The notes below the pieces were generated by a model. The model was not told the DNA's origin and did no database searches. It saw only the letters and a list, made by a program, of their open reading frames with translations. Shown in pieces: positions 55,074-64,000 of a stretch of DNA of 64,000 bases. The DNA comes from a delta proteobacterium MLS_D (GTDB lineage: Bacteria; Desulfobacterota; Syntrophia; Syntrophales; UBA2210), in assembly GCA_002030015.1 (NCBI GenBank), contig LQBH01000001.1:39900-103899 (forward strand), written 5' to 3'. Position 1 is the stretch's first letter. Every line of letters begins with the position of its first letter. The translations under genes were made by a program, and so were the position numbers.

Positions 55074-56660
55074 ATGAGGAAGACGGCACAAAAAAGGGAA
55101 AAAATAAAAAAGCTGAATGAAAACAGGGTATACATTTTCGACACGACCCTGCGGGATGGAGAGCAGTCGCCGGGATTCAGCATGAATCTCGACGAAAAGC
55201 TCCGCATGGCACGCCACTTGGAAAAACTGGGAGTCGACATTATCGAGGCGGGCTTCCCCGTCGCGTCGGAAGGTGATTTCATCGCTGTCCAGGAAATAGC
55301 CAGGCGCATTCGAAAACCTCAGATCGCGGCCCTTGCCCGTGCCGATCGCAGCGATATCGACAGGGCGTGGGAATCCATCGCCGAGGCGGCCCATCCCCGT
55401 ATTCACACCTTTATCTCGTCATCCGATATTCACCTCCACTATCAATTGAAGAAAAGCAGGGCGCAGGTCTTGAAGGAAGCAGTCGACGCAGTGCGTCACG
55501 CACGCGAATACACGGACAATATAGAATTTTCTCCCATGGACGCCACCCGAAGTGATCGTGATTATCTCGTCGATATGGTTCAGGCCGTCATTGAAGCCGG
55601 CGCCACGACCGTGAATATTCCCGATACGGTGGGCTATGCTATGCCGGATGAACTGGGGAATCTCATCGCCTATCTGTTCGAAAAGGTGAAAAACATTAAC
55701 AACACCGTGATTTCCGTCCACTGTCACAATGATCTCGGCGTAGCCGTCGCCAATTCCATAGCGGCACTTAAACAGGGAGCCCGGCAGGTGGAGTGCGCTG
55801 TAAACGGTATAGGCGAGCGTGCCGGCAACACGTCGCTGGAAGAAATCGTCATGGCCCTGGAAACGCGAAAAGATATTCTGGGGTTCTCGACAAACATCGA
55901 CACGAAACACATTTACCGGACGTCGCGGTTGCTTACGGACATAACCGGCATTCCCGTGCAGCCAAACAAGGCTATTGTAGGAGCGAACGCGTTTGCACAC
56001 GAATCCGGCATACACCAGGATGGACTCATCAAGGAAAAAATTACCTATGAAATAATGACGCCTCAAAGCGTGGGAGTGACGGATACCAATATTGTGCTGG
56101 GAAAACATTCGGGCAGACACGCCGTGAAAGAACGCCTGAAAAAAATCGGTTTCATGCTGACTGATGATGAACTCAGCCGTGCCTTCAAACGCTTCAAGGA
56201 ATTGGCTGATGTCAAAAAACAGATCTTTGATGAGGATCTGGAGGAACTTATTTCGGACACCATTTTCAGAAAACCGGACAAGTACAAGTTGCTGTACCTG
56301 AACGTGATATCCGGCAATGCCGCAATGCCGATGGCGGCGGTGCGTATGGAAGTGGAGGGGAAAGAGAAACAGGACGCCGAGTTCGGCGTCGGGCCGGTTG
56401 ATGCGACGGTCGCGGCGATCAAAAAAATAACCCGGACAAAACACTCGCTGATCAAGTATGTCGTGAACGCCATAACCGGCGGGACGGACGCGCAGGGCGT
56501 GGTTACGGTCCAGCTCGGGTTCAACGGGCACAGCGTCATCGGCAGGGGGTCCGATCCGGATGTCCTGGTGGCGACGGCGAAGGCCTATATCAACGCCCTG
56601 AATCGGCTCGATTCGTTGAAAAAACAGGATGTGAAACGACCGGAGAACCCGTCGCTTTGA
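55074..56660 (+). CDS. leuA: 2-isopropylmalate synthase
   Basis: First committed step of leucine synthesis, condensing 2-oxoisovalerate and acetyl-CoA. Signature [23 protein letters not shown], metal and catalytic motif [34 protein letters not shown] and [14 protein letters not shown]-terminal leucine-feedback domain from about residue 390. Length 528 aa. The ATG follows AAGGAGGAGG. Expression is probably governed by the leader and terminator described above. Confidence 0.96.
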   Translation: MRKTAQKREKIKKLNENRVYIFDTTLRDGEQSPGFSMNLDEKLRMARHLEKLGVDIIEAGFPVASEGDFIAVQEIARRIRKPQIAALARADRSDIDRAWESIAEAAHPRIHTFISSSDIHLHYQLKKSRAQVLKEAVDAVRHAREYTDNIEFSPMDATRSDRDYLVDMVQAVIEAGATTVNIPDTVGYAMPDELGNLIAYLFEKVKNINNTVISVHCHNDLGVAVANSIAALKQGARQVECAVNGIGERAGNTSLEEIVMALETRKDILGFSTNIDTKHIYRTSRLLTDITGIPVQPNKAIVGANAFAHESGIHQDGLIKEKITYEIMTPQSVGVTDTNIVLGKHSGRHAVKERLKKIGFMLTDDELSRAFKRFKELADVKKQIFDEDLEELISDTIFRKPDKYKLLYLNVISGNAAMPMAAVRMEVEGKEKQDAEFGVGPVDATVAAIKKITRTKHSLIKYVVNAITGGTDAQGVVTVQLGFNGHSVIGRGSDPDVLVATAKAYINALNRLDSLKKQDVKRPENPSL

Positions 56661-56679
56661 AAAAAGAATTAAAAAAGCA

Positions 56680-56708
56680 TTTACCCCCGTGCCGTCCTGT
56701 ATTATAGA
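56680..56708 (+). promoter_or_regulatory. Possible internal promoter before leuC
   Basis: TTTACC at 56680 and TATAGA at 56703, 17 bases apart, in the 79-base gap after leuA. It may let leuC be read without the leader control. Confidence 0.4.
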
Positions 56709-56739
56709 GCACGGAAATTTTACCATGGGAGTTTACCTC

Positions 56740-57999
56740 ATGCCAATGACCATTACAGAGAAAATACTGGCGGAACACGCGGCCAGAGAAACCGTTTCGC
56801 CGGGAGACCTGATTCAGGTGAAGGTCGATATGGCCCTCGCCAACGACATAACGGCCCCTATCGCTATCAAGGTGTTCAACGAGATAGGCCGGGAGACTGT
56901 TTTTGACCGTGACGCCGTTGCCCTCGTGGCGGATCATTTCGTTCCGAACAAGGATATAGCGTCGGCCCAACAAGTTAAATTCGTGAGAGAATTCGCTCGC
57001 CTTCACAATATAACGCATTACTACGAGGGAGGAGACGTGGGCATCGAGCACGTGATTCTTCCGGAAAAAGGACTCGTTCTTCCCGGTCAGGTAGTCATCG
57101 GCGCCGACAGTCATACCTGTACCTACGGAGCACTGGGCGCTTTTTCAACAGGTGTGGGAAGTACCGACCTCGGCGTTATTATGGCGACAGGAGAAATATG
57201 GCTGAAAGTACCACCCACTATCCGGGTCAACATCGAGGGCACACCGTCGCCGCTGGTGGGGGGAAAAGATCTCATTTTGCATCTTATCGGCATGATCGGT
57301 GTCGAAGGAGCGCGTTACGCGACCCTGGAGTTCGGCGGAGAGACCGTTCGGCGCATGCCCATGTATCAGCGGTTCACCATGGCGAATATGGCCATCGAAG
57401 CGGGAGGCAAGAACGGCATTTTCGAACCGGACGATAGTACCCGTGCTTTTGTCGACGAACATTCCGTAGCGGGGGCGGTTTACCACAGAAGTGATTCCGA
57501 CGCGCGGTATGAACGGGTTATTACTATTGATGCGACGTCACTGGAACCGCAGGTGGCCTTTCCCCACTCGCCTGCAAATGTCCGGAATCTTTCAGAATGT
57601 GGAGATGTGACGCTGGACCAGGTATTCATCGGTTCATGCACCAACGGTTCCCTGGACGACCTTCGGGACGCCGCGTCCGTGCTGAAAGGGAAAAGGGCGG
57701 CCCGGGGACTTCGATTGATCGTCATTCCCGGTTCCCCCAAGATTTACCGAGAAGCGGTCAGGGAAGGAATCGCTGAAACACTGCTCGACGCGAACGCCGT
57801 TATCGGGCCGCCCTGTTGCGGTCCTTGTCTGGGAGGCCACATGGGCATTCTCGCGGCCGGCGAACGTGCCCTTGCAACGACCAACAGGAATTTCGTCGGG
57901 CGCATGGGACATCCTGAAAGCGAAGTTTACCTCTCGAATCCCTCTGTTGCTGCGGCCTCGGCGGTATTGGGGAAAATCGGCGGTCCCGGGGAACTCTGA
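56740..57999 (+). CDS. leuC: 3-isopropylmalate dehydratase large subunit
   Basis: [4Fe-4S] isomerase subunit of the short archaeal/HacA-like type, 419 aa. Cluster cysteines in FIGSCTNGSLDDLRDAA and in PPCCGPCLGGHMGILAAGERALATTNRNFVGRMGH. With LeuD it isomerises isopropylmalate, and in the citramalate route also citramalate to methylmalate. The track starts at 56689; ATG 56740 is eight bases from GGGAG and matches the MTITEKILAEHA start of the family. Confidence 0.95.
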   Translation: MPMTITEKILAEHAARETVSPGDLIQVKVDMALANDITAPIAIKVFNEIGRETVFDRDAVALVADHFVPNKDIASAQQVKFVREFARLHNITHYYEGGDVGIEHVILPEKGLVLPGQVVIGADSHTCTYGALGAFSTGVGSTDLGVIMATGEIWLKVPPTIRVNIEGTPSPLVGGKDLILHLIGMIGVEGARYATLEFGGETVRRMPMYQRFTMANMAIEAGGKNGIFEPDDSTRAFVDEHSVAGAVYHRSDSDARYERVITIDATSLEPQVAFPHSPANVRNLSECGDVTLDQVFIGSCTNGSLDDLRDAASVLKGKRAARGLRLIVIPGSPKIYREAVREGIAETLLDANAVIGPPCCGPCLGGHMGILAAGERALATTNRNFVGRMGHPESEVYLSNPSVAAASAVLGKIGGPGEL

Positions 58000-58082
58000 T
58001 GGAAACAGGCGGTACGAGGGTGAAAGCGGTCATGCCGGGCCGCATGTAATGACACATCTATAACAGTGAAAGGACAGTCCAC

Positions 58083-58589
58083 ATGATGTTTCAGGGCAAA
58101 ATCTGGAAATTGGGTGATGATATCGACACTGACCTGATCATTCCTGCACGGTTCCTTAATGTTTCCGAGGCGTCCGAACTGGCGCGGAACTGTCTCGCCG
58201 ATCTGCGACCGGAGTTTGCTTCTTCGGTGCGTTCCGGTGATGTCATCGTGGCGGGCGGCAATTTCGGGTGTGGTTCTTCTCGGGAGCATGCGCCGCTTGC
58301 AATCAAGGCTTCCGGCGTTTCGCTCATTATCGCCCGCAGCTTTGCACGCATATTTTATCGAAACGCCTTCAATATCGGACTTCCCCTGCTTGAATCACGG
58401 GAAGCATCGGAAGAACTGGCGGAAGACGATGAAGTCAGGGTGGATCTTGCAGCCGGTTCGATTGAGCGTATCGCCGACTCACGGCGGTTTGCATCAAGCC
58501 CCGTGCCGGATTTCATGGCGGAGATTATAAAGGCCGGCGGTCTCGTTCCCTACACGATCGAACGTATTCGAAAAGGGGAGGCTGTCTGA
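58083..58589 (+). CDS. leuD: 3-isopropylmalate dehydratase small subunit
   Basis: Swivelling domain partner of LeuC, 168 aa, the short form that pairs with HacA-like LeuC. Motifs: IWKLGDDIDTDLIIPARFLN, GGNFGCGSSREHAPLAIKASGVSLIIARSFARIFYRNAFNIGLPLLE. ATG 58083 is eight bases from AAAGGA, with a second ATG at 58086. The leuB gene faces it on the opposite strand. Confidence 0.95.
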   Translation: MMFQGKIWKLGDDIDTDLIIPARFLNVSEASELARNCLADLRPEFASSVRSGDVIVAGGNFGCGSSREHAPLAIKASGVSLIIARSFARIFYRNAFNIGLPLLESREASEELAEDDEVRVDLAAGSIERIADSRRFASSPVPDFMAEIIKAGGLVPYTIERIRKGEAV

Positions 58590-58594
58590 CAGGT

Positions 58595-58783
58595 TCAGCT
58601 CTTGATCCGTTGTCCGCACCGGTCACAGCGGAGGTCGCCGTCCTCAGGAATATCTCCCCGAAGGATCAGGTCTTCCTCGGATGCGACGGCGGCAAGATCC
58701 CTGTCTTCGGCGCATTCCATGCAGATGAGGAGTCCTTCAATGGTTATGATCGCCGCTACGTCGCTAAGACGTGTTCTCGTCAT
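58595..58783 (-). CDS. Small double-CxxC protein, unknown function
   Basis: 62 aa with two Cys pairs, LLICMECAEDRD and LRCDRCGQRIKS, 36 residues apart, suggesting a zinc ribbon. The track start at 58843 is upstream of leuB's end; the ATG at 58783 has GAGG upstream. It lies 28 bases downstream of leuB on the same strand and may be the last gene of that unit. No family recognised. Confidence 0.55.
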   Translation of the reverse strand: MTRTRLSDVAAIITIEGLLICMECAEDRDLAAVASEEDLILRGDIPEDGDLRCDRCGQRIKS

Positions 58784-58811
58784 TGCTGCAACCTCGCGGT
58801 GCCGATTCTTA

Positions 58812-59945
<1,134 letters not shown>

Positions 59946-59978
59946 TCACGCAACAGGGCGACCGGCGCATGAAAACCG

Positions 59979-61004
59979 CTATTGTGATTCTTCCTCCAGG
60001 ACGTAGGTGAAAACGAGAGGAGCCACGATGGTGGCGTCTGACTCGATGATAAAACTGGGAGTATCGACGGCCAGCTTTTCCCAGGTGATTTTTTCGTTCG
60101 GCACGGCGCCCGAATAGGAGCCGTAGCTGGTGGTTGAGTCGCTGATCTGGCAGAAATACGACCACAGGGGCGCGTCGTGAACGCCCATGTCCTGGCGGAG
60201 CATGGGAACCACGCAGATGGCGAAATCCCCGGCGATGCCGCCGCCTATCTGAAAGAAACCGATGCCCCGTTCAGCCGCTGTCGAACGGTACCATTCGGCA
60301 AGCCGCATCATGTATTCAATCCCCGTGCGGACCGTGTGAACATTTTTGATGCTTCCTCGAATACAGTGCGAGGCGTAAACGTTTCCCAGGGTCGAATCCT
60401 CCCAGCCGGGAACAAAAATGGGAAGCTTCTTCTCGCAGGCCGCCATGACCCAGCTGTCTTTCGGATCGATCTGGTAATAAGGCTCGAGCACCCCGCTGTC
60501 AAGCAATCGGTACATGAACTCATGTGGGAAATAACGCTTGCCCGAGGCGTCGGCCTCCTTCCAGAGATCAATAACGAAACGCTCGATTCTTCTGAAAGCT
60601 TCCTCTTCGGGAATGCAGGTATCGGTCACGCGATTCAGATGCCGCTCCAGGAGCTTGTGTTCGTCTTCCGGCGTCAGGTCGCGGTAATGGGGCATCCGCC
60701 GGTAATGGTCATGGGCCACGAGATTGAAAATGTCTTCCTCGAGGTTCGCCCCCGTGCAGCTTATTGCGTGAATTTTATCCCGCCTGATCATTTCGGCCAG
60801 CGAGAGACCGAGTTCGGCGGTGCTCATAGCGCCGGCCAGGCTCATGAGCATGGCGTCCCCTCTTTTAATGAGCGATCGGTACGCTTCTGCGGCGTCGACG
60901 AGGACCGCCGCGTTGAAGTGCCTGAAATGATGCCTGATAAATCCGGCGACACCATCCGACTTTGTCCTCGCGTTTTGTGCCTGTGCTGAAAAAAAGTTTT
61001 TCAT
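59979..61004 (-). CDS. Deoxyhypusine-synthase-like protein
   Basis: 341 aa NAD-binding enzyme of the deoxyhypusine synthase family. Blocks: MKNFFSAQAQNARTKSDGVAGFIRHHFRHFNAAVLVDAAEAY, MSLAGAMSTAELGLSLAEMIRRDKIHAISCTGANLEEDIFNLVAHDHY, LPIFVPGWEDSTLGN, GFFQIGGGIAGDF, and TTSYGSYSGAVPNEKITWEKLAVD, where the Lys of TWEKL corresponds to the catalytic Lys of eukaryotic DHS. Bacteria have no eIF5A, and some DHS-like proteins act on polyamines (homospermidine synthesis), so the substrate is open. The track start at 61208 is unsupported; ATG 61004 fits the family and has GGAG upstream. Confidence 0.85.
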   Translation of the reverse strand: MKNFFSAQAQNARTKSDGVAGFIRHHFRHFNAAVLVDAAEAYRSLIKRGDAMLMSLAGAMSTAELGLSLAEMIRRDKIHAISCTGANLEEDIFNLVAHDHYRRMPHYRDLTPEDEHKLLERHLNRVTDTCIPEEEAFRRIERFVIDLWKEADASGKRYFPHEFMYRLLDSGVLEPYYQIDPKDSWVMAACEKKLPIFVPGWEDSTLGNVYASHCIRGSIKNVHTVRTGIEYMMRLAEWYRSTAAERGIGFFQIGGGIAGDFAICVVPMLRQDMGVHDAPLWSYFCQISDSTTSYGSYSGAVPNEKITWEKLAVDTPSFIIESDATIVAPLVFTYVLEEESQ

Positions 61005-61021
61005 GGTCTCCACATGTGTAT

Positions 61022-61058
61022 GCCCCTCCCCGTGAGAAAGGGGAGGGGCTCTCTTTTT
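61022..61058 (+). terminator. Terminator-like hairpin on the plus strand between two minus-strand genes
   Basis: A perfect 10-base-pair stem GCCCCTCCCC / GGGGAGGGGC around GTGAGAAA, followed by TCTCTTTTT on the plus strand. Neighbouring genes are both on the minus strand, where no T run follows. It shares the CCCCTCCC/GGGAGGGG core with the repeats near 36940, so it could instead be a repeat remnant. Confidence 0.5.
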
Positions 61059-61095
61059 CTGAATGAGCGTTTGTCGGGCCGCGGTCCGATAAATA

Positions 61096-61878
61096 TCAGC
61101 GTCCCTTGAAGTCGGGCGGCCTCTTTTCGAGGAATGCCTTCGAGCCTTCAGCGAAGTCTTCCGAGAACTGGAGCGTTTTGCTCGCCGCGCGTTCGATAAC
61201 CAGCACACCTTCCCTGATGTTGGTTTCCAGTCCCAGCCTGACCGCCTTCATGATTTCCCTCTGGGCCAGCGGGGCTCCCGCCGCCAGTTTCTGGGCGAGT
61301 GCCTTCGCTTCATCCAGCACTTTTTCCCGGGGGGCGACTTTATTCAATAAGCCCAGCGTGAGTGCTTCCGGTGCCGGCATGAAGTTGCCCGTCAACATGA
61401 GCTCGAGGGCCTTCGTTTTGCCTATGAAACGGGGCAGACGCTGCGTGCCTCCCCACCCGGGGTTAAGACCGAGTTTTACTTCGGGAAGACCCAGCGTGGC
61501 GCTTTCCGACATGACACGCAGGTGACAGCAGCAGGCGAGCTCAAGCCCCCCACCGTAGGCGCCGCCCTGGATCGCGGCTATGATAACTTTTGGGTAGTTT
61601 TCGATCTTGAAATAAATCTCGTTGCCGTCATACTTGGGGACGTTGCCTTTTTGCAGATCGGCGAATTCGGTGATGTCGGCACCCGCTGAAAACAGCTTTT
61701 CGCCCGAACCGGTAATGACGATAACTCTAACATTGTCATCGTTCTCGCACCGGTCGAGCAGATCGTTAAGGTCCCGCAGGACACCCTGGCCCATGGCGTT
61801 CGCCGGCGGGTGATTAATAGCGGCGACAACTACCTTTCCATCCTGCTCCACGTTTAACTTTTCGTACTCAAAAGCCAT
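61096..61878 (-). CDS. Enoyl-CoA hydratase/isomerase family protein
   Basis: Crotonase-fold enzyme of 260 aa. The oxyanion-hole and CoA regions are AAINHPPANAMGQGVLRDL, FSAGADITEF and QGGAYGGGLELACCCHLRVMSE; both expected catalytic acids are present (Glu in GGLELAC and in LPEVKLGLNPGWGGTQRLPRFIG), so hydratase activity is plausible. Used in fatty-acid or aromatic acid breakdown in the family. The track start at 61929 is replaced by ATG 61878, preceded by AGGAGG. Confidence 0.9.
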   Translation of the reverse strand: MAFEYEKLNVEQDGKVVVAAINHPPANAMGQGVLRDLNDLLDRCENDDNVRVIVITGSGEKLFSAGADITEFADLQKGNVPKYDGNEIYFKIENYPKVIIAAIQGGAYGGGLELACCCHLRVMSESATLGLPEVKLGLNPGWGGTQRLPRFIGKTKALELMLTGNFMPAPEALTLGLLNKVAPREKVLDEAKALAQKLAAGAPLAQREIMKAVRLGLETNIREGVLVIERAASKTLQFSEDFAEGSKAFLEKRPPDFKGR

Positions 61879-62072
61879 TATGATTGTCCTCCTCTTTCTG
61901 ATTGATAATAACGCAACCCTTCGGGGCATGTGATTCGAAGCAACTGGATGAGAATGCCTGTCCGTGCAGGAGATGTCCTGCTTTTACAGGCTCTGTATTT
62001 CATACACATGACACGCTTTTTGTCAATAATAGTTTTGGCTGGTCCGCGCCTGCCGCGTGCATCCGCCGGCGG

Positions 62073-62978
62073 TTAGCTGTTTTTCATGAAATCAATGACG
62101 ACCCGGGCGAACTGTTCCCCCCGGTCTTCCTGCAGAAAGTGGCCGCCGCCCCTTATCGTGGTGTGGGGCTGGTTCCGGGCGCCGGGAACCATCTTGAGGA
62201 ATACCTTGTCGCCACCGCGCGTGATCGGATCGCCGTCACTGAAGGCGGTCAGGAAGGGTTTTTCAAAACGCGACAGGATTTCCCACGCACGGCGGTTGGC
62301 CGCGGCGGACGGATCGTCGGGGGTGACGGGGACCAACGACGGGAAAACGCGGGCTCCCGCCTTGTACACGTCGCCGGGGAAGGGGGCGTCGTAAGCGGCG
62401 ACGACAGCGTCGGAAAGCGGGCTCACACACCCTCCCCTGATGATGCCGCCCACGTGAAATTCGGGGGCGGTCCGCGAGTATTCACGCCAGGCCGAAAAGG
62501 CATCCGACATGGCATGATCACCCGTGGGAAGGCCCGTGTTCGCCACCACCACGCGGGCGAAACGTTCCGGGTGATCGGTCGCCAGTCGCAGGCCTATCAG
62601 GCCACCCCAGTCCTGGCAGACCAGCGTGATTCTGCTCAGGTCCAGGTGGTCGAGGAGGGCCTGCGTCCAGTCGACGTGGCGCTGGTAGGTGTAGTCCGTC
62701 ATTTCTGTCGGCTTGTCCGAACGTCCGAAACCGACAAGATCGGGAGCGACAATCCGATACCCCGCGTCGGTGAAAACGGGAATCATCTTTCTGTACAGGT
62801 AGCACCAGCTCGGTTCTCCGTGCATCAGGAGAATCGGCTCCGCCGTCCGCGATCCCTCATCCAGGTAGTGCACTCGAAGCGAGTCTCCCTCACCGTCGGG
62901 GACCTGGTGGAAGTTCGGGTTGTAATCAAAGCCCGGCAAATCGTGGAAGCGCTCATCGGGAGTGCGTAATATTTTCAT
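62073..62978 (-). CDS. Alpha/beta hydrolase, haloalkane dehalogenase subfamily I homologue
   Basis: 301 aa. Start MKILRTPDERFHDLPGFDYNPNFHQV is the family start; LHYLDEG-like VHYLDEGS and LLMHGEPSWCYLYRKMIPVF hold the oxyanion hole; nucleophile Asp and the adjacent halide Trp are in VCQDWGGLIGLRLA; the acid Asp is in TAFSDGDPITRGG and the His in IRGGGHFLQEDRGEQFA. Whether it dehalogenates or acts on other esters or lactones is not decidable by sight. The track start at 63026 is replaced by ATG 62978. Confidence 0.85.
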   Translation of the reverse strand: MKILRTPDERFHDLPGFDYNPNFHQVPDGEGDSLRVHYLDEGSRTAEPILLMHGEPSWCYLYRKMIPVFTDAGYRIVAPDLVGFGRSDKPTEMTDYTYQRHVDWTQALLDHLDLSRITLVCQDWGGLIGLRLATDHPERFARVVVANTGLPTGDHAMSDAFSAWREYSRTAPEFHVGGIIRGGCVSPLSDAVVAAYDAPFPGDVYKAGARVFPSLVPVTPDDPSAAANRRAWEILSRFEKPFLTAFSDGDPITRGGDKVFLKMVPGARNQPHTTIRGGGHFLQEDRGEQFARVVIDFMKNS

Positions 62979-63113
62979 TTCGGTTTTCCTTTCTTCCGGC
63001 GCTGGATACATCGGAAAACAATCCATTCAGGCCGCAGGTTTTTCTTGACGGGGTACCACCTTTGATATAGCTCGTCTACAAATAATGTGCTTGCGAGGTA
63101 AATGCGTACATTC

Positions 63114-63545
63114 ATGAAGCTTCACGTTGAAGACTGTGTCTTTTTCTGCTCGTGCGGGCCAATCAGCCAGGAGTCAAATCCTGAACCGCCTGCCTGGCGG
63201 AGATGAATATTACCGCTTTCCAGGCAATGGTTATCGACTTTTTGGGGCAAGAGGACAGGGATCACCTGAGGGGAATTGAGCGAACGGAGCGGGTTCGATC
63301 CCGACGCCCTTATCGGCGTCCTGGACCGGCTGGTAACGTCCGGGCTGGTCGAGAGGCGGCCGCACCCGAACGACCGCCGGGCCGTTTGTATCTGCCTGAC
63401 TCTGAATGGACGGGACCGGGTCTTCCTGATCCGTGAGAAGCTGGAGCGGACCAACAATGATTTTCTGGTCACGCTCAACGATGCGGAGCAGGCCGAACTG
63501 AGACGGTTCCTGCGTGCCGCAGGCAACAAACCGGTCGAACAATAA
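63114..63545 (+). pseudogene. Broken MarR family transcriptional regulator gene
   Basis: Reconstructed across frames: MKLHVEDCVFF (frame of ATG 63114), then LLVRANQPGVKS, TGA at 63182, then LAEMNITAFQAMVIDFLGQED, a shift at 63257, then GIT, TGA at 63267, GELSERSGFDPDALIGVLDRLVTSGLVERRPHPNDRRAV and the C-terminal helices to 63545. The winged-helix part (LVTSGLVERRPHPNDRR) is classic MarR. The first shift lies in a run of five T (one T missing); the second adds one base. The track entries 63203 and 63276 are fragments of this one gene. It precedes the QueG-like gene. Confidence 0.75.
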
Positions 63546-63568
63546 CACGGTATAAACGAGGAGAAGAT

Positions 63569-64000
63569 ATGAACAGCGACTTGCGGGAATCGATAGTTCG
63601 TCACCTGGGCGACCGCGTGTCGGCGGTCGGGTTTGCGCCGGTGGAGCGCTTTGATGGTGCCCCGGAAAGACATCACCCGTCCACTATCTGCAAGGGGGCG
63701 AAGACGGTGGTTGTTTTTGGAATCGAGATACCGCGGGGCATTCTCGAATCGCCGGATTACAACCTTTACGCGCTCCATCGTTCCTACCACACAGTCTATC
63801 GCCGGCTGGATGAGGTCAGCCTGGGGTTGTGCAACCTGATCGAATCGCAGGGCCGCTTCACCGCCGTCATGGTTCCCAGTTACGCTCCGATGGTCTTCCA
63901 CGACTTCGAGCCGTGGGGAATTCTCTCTCTCAAGCATGCAGCAGTCCGTGCCGGCCTGGGTGCCTTCGGTCGCAGCGGGCAGGTATATCACCCAACCTTC
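63569..64000 (+). CDS. QueG-like / 4Fe-4S reductase family protein, 3' truncated
   Basis: 144 codons from ATG 63569 (GAGGAG upstream) to the right edge, with no stop, so it is not in the ORF track. Visible parts: LRESIVRHLGDRVSAVGFAPVERF, AKTVVVFGIEIPRGILES and LSLKHAAVRAGLGAFGRSGQVYHPTF, the latter resembling the KHAAVxAGLG(T/A)xG segment of epoxyqueuosine reductase relatives that bind cobalamin and Fe-S clusters. The Fe-S part lies beyond the window. It is a relative; the QueG function is not claimed. Confidence 0.7.
   Translation, partial: MNSDLRESIVRHLGDRVSAVGFAPVERFDGAPERHHPSTICKGAKTVVVFGIEIPRGILESPDYNLYALHRSYHTVYRRLDEVSLGLCNLIESQGRFTAVMVPSYAPMVFHDFEPWGILSLKHAAVRAGLGAFGRSGQVYHPTF

Noticed and set aside
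55419-56726. 435-codon minus-strand ORF
   Set aside because: Shadow of leuA; composition is His/Arg-rich and matches no family.
63182-63269. TGA codons in marR as selenocysteine or programmed recoding
   Set aside because: Two frameshifts also occur, no SECIS-like hairpin follows, and MarR proteins have no such residues; decay or error is simpler.

Overview
The window is 64 kb of dense bacterial chromosome with moderately high GC. It reads like a member of the Desulfobacterota (former Deltaproteobacteria), possibly near the Syntrophia/Syntrophobacterales. That placement is inference from gene order and family resemblance: miaB with a bifunctional nuclease, xerC-hslV-hslU, argB-D-F-G-H running into lysA-dapA-dapB, phasin-like plus UbiB, and tig-clpP-clpX-lon. 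I see no phage, insertion sequence, CRISPR array or rRNA operon.

Layout. 1-8 kb: a truncated sugar-phosphate isomerase, two Dpp-type ABC permeases, TatD, an unrecognised 335-aa protein, an OFA-type MFS carrier, a SatP-type acetate transporter and an NMO/FabK-like flavoprotein. 7.6-11 kb: trpS-scpA-scpB-rluB and an HU-like gene. 11-19 kb: a four-PAS HD-GYP protein, miaB, a bifunctional nuclease, a small DUF3553-like protein, xerC, hslV and hslU. 19-30 kb: argB-argD-argF-argG-argH, a small lipoprotein, lysA-dapA-dapB, folK, a small YHS-like protein, a transaldolase-like aldolase, pgsA, tRNA-Gly and tRNA-Cys. 30-38 kb: lpd and a strictosidine-synthase-like protein on the minus strand, a phasin-like/UbiB pair, folE2 with a PTPS family enzyme, and a HAD phosphatase. 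38-44 kb: nucleotide-sugar enzymes (DegT aminotransferase, WbpM-like dehydratase, WbpA-like dehydrogenase, NAD-dependent epimerase). 44-50 kb: tRNA-Leu, tig-clpP-clpX-lon, tRNA-Val, tRNA-Asp. 50-60 kb: a MATE exporter, an NlpC/P60 lipoprotein, then branched-chain amino acid genes cimA, leuA, leuC, leuD and, on the opposite strand, leuB. 60-64 kb: a deoxyhypusine-synthase-like enzyme, an enoyl-CoA hydratase, a haloalkane dehalogenase homologue, a broken marR gene and the start of a QueG-like protein.

Most notable. Two short leader peptides absent from the ORF track sit in front of cimA and leuA. The first is rich in isoleucine codons and the second in leucine codons. Each is followed by a strong terminator hairpin just upstream of the structural gene. 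This is the layout of ribosome-mediated transcription attenuation, each leader tuned to the end product of the enzyme it precedes. Second, the PTPS homologue beside folE2 carries ExxHGH in place of the usual CxxxHGH, as in PTPS-III, which bypasses dihydroneopterin aldolase in folate synthesis; folK lies in the same window. Third, marR can be reconstructed across two frameshifts and two TGA codons. Start sites were often moved from the ORF track to the codon with the better ribosome binding site; each such choice is explained in its entry.
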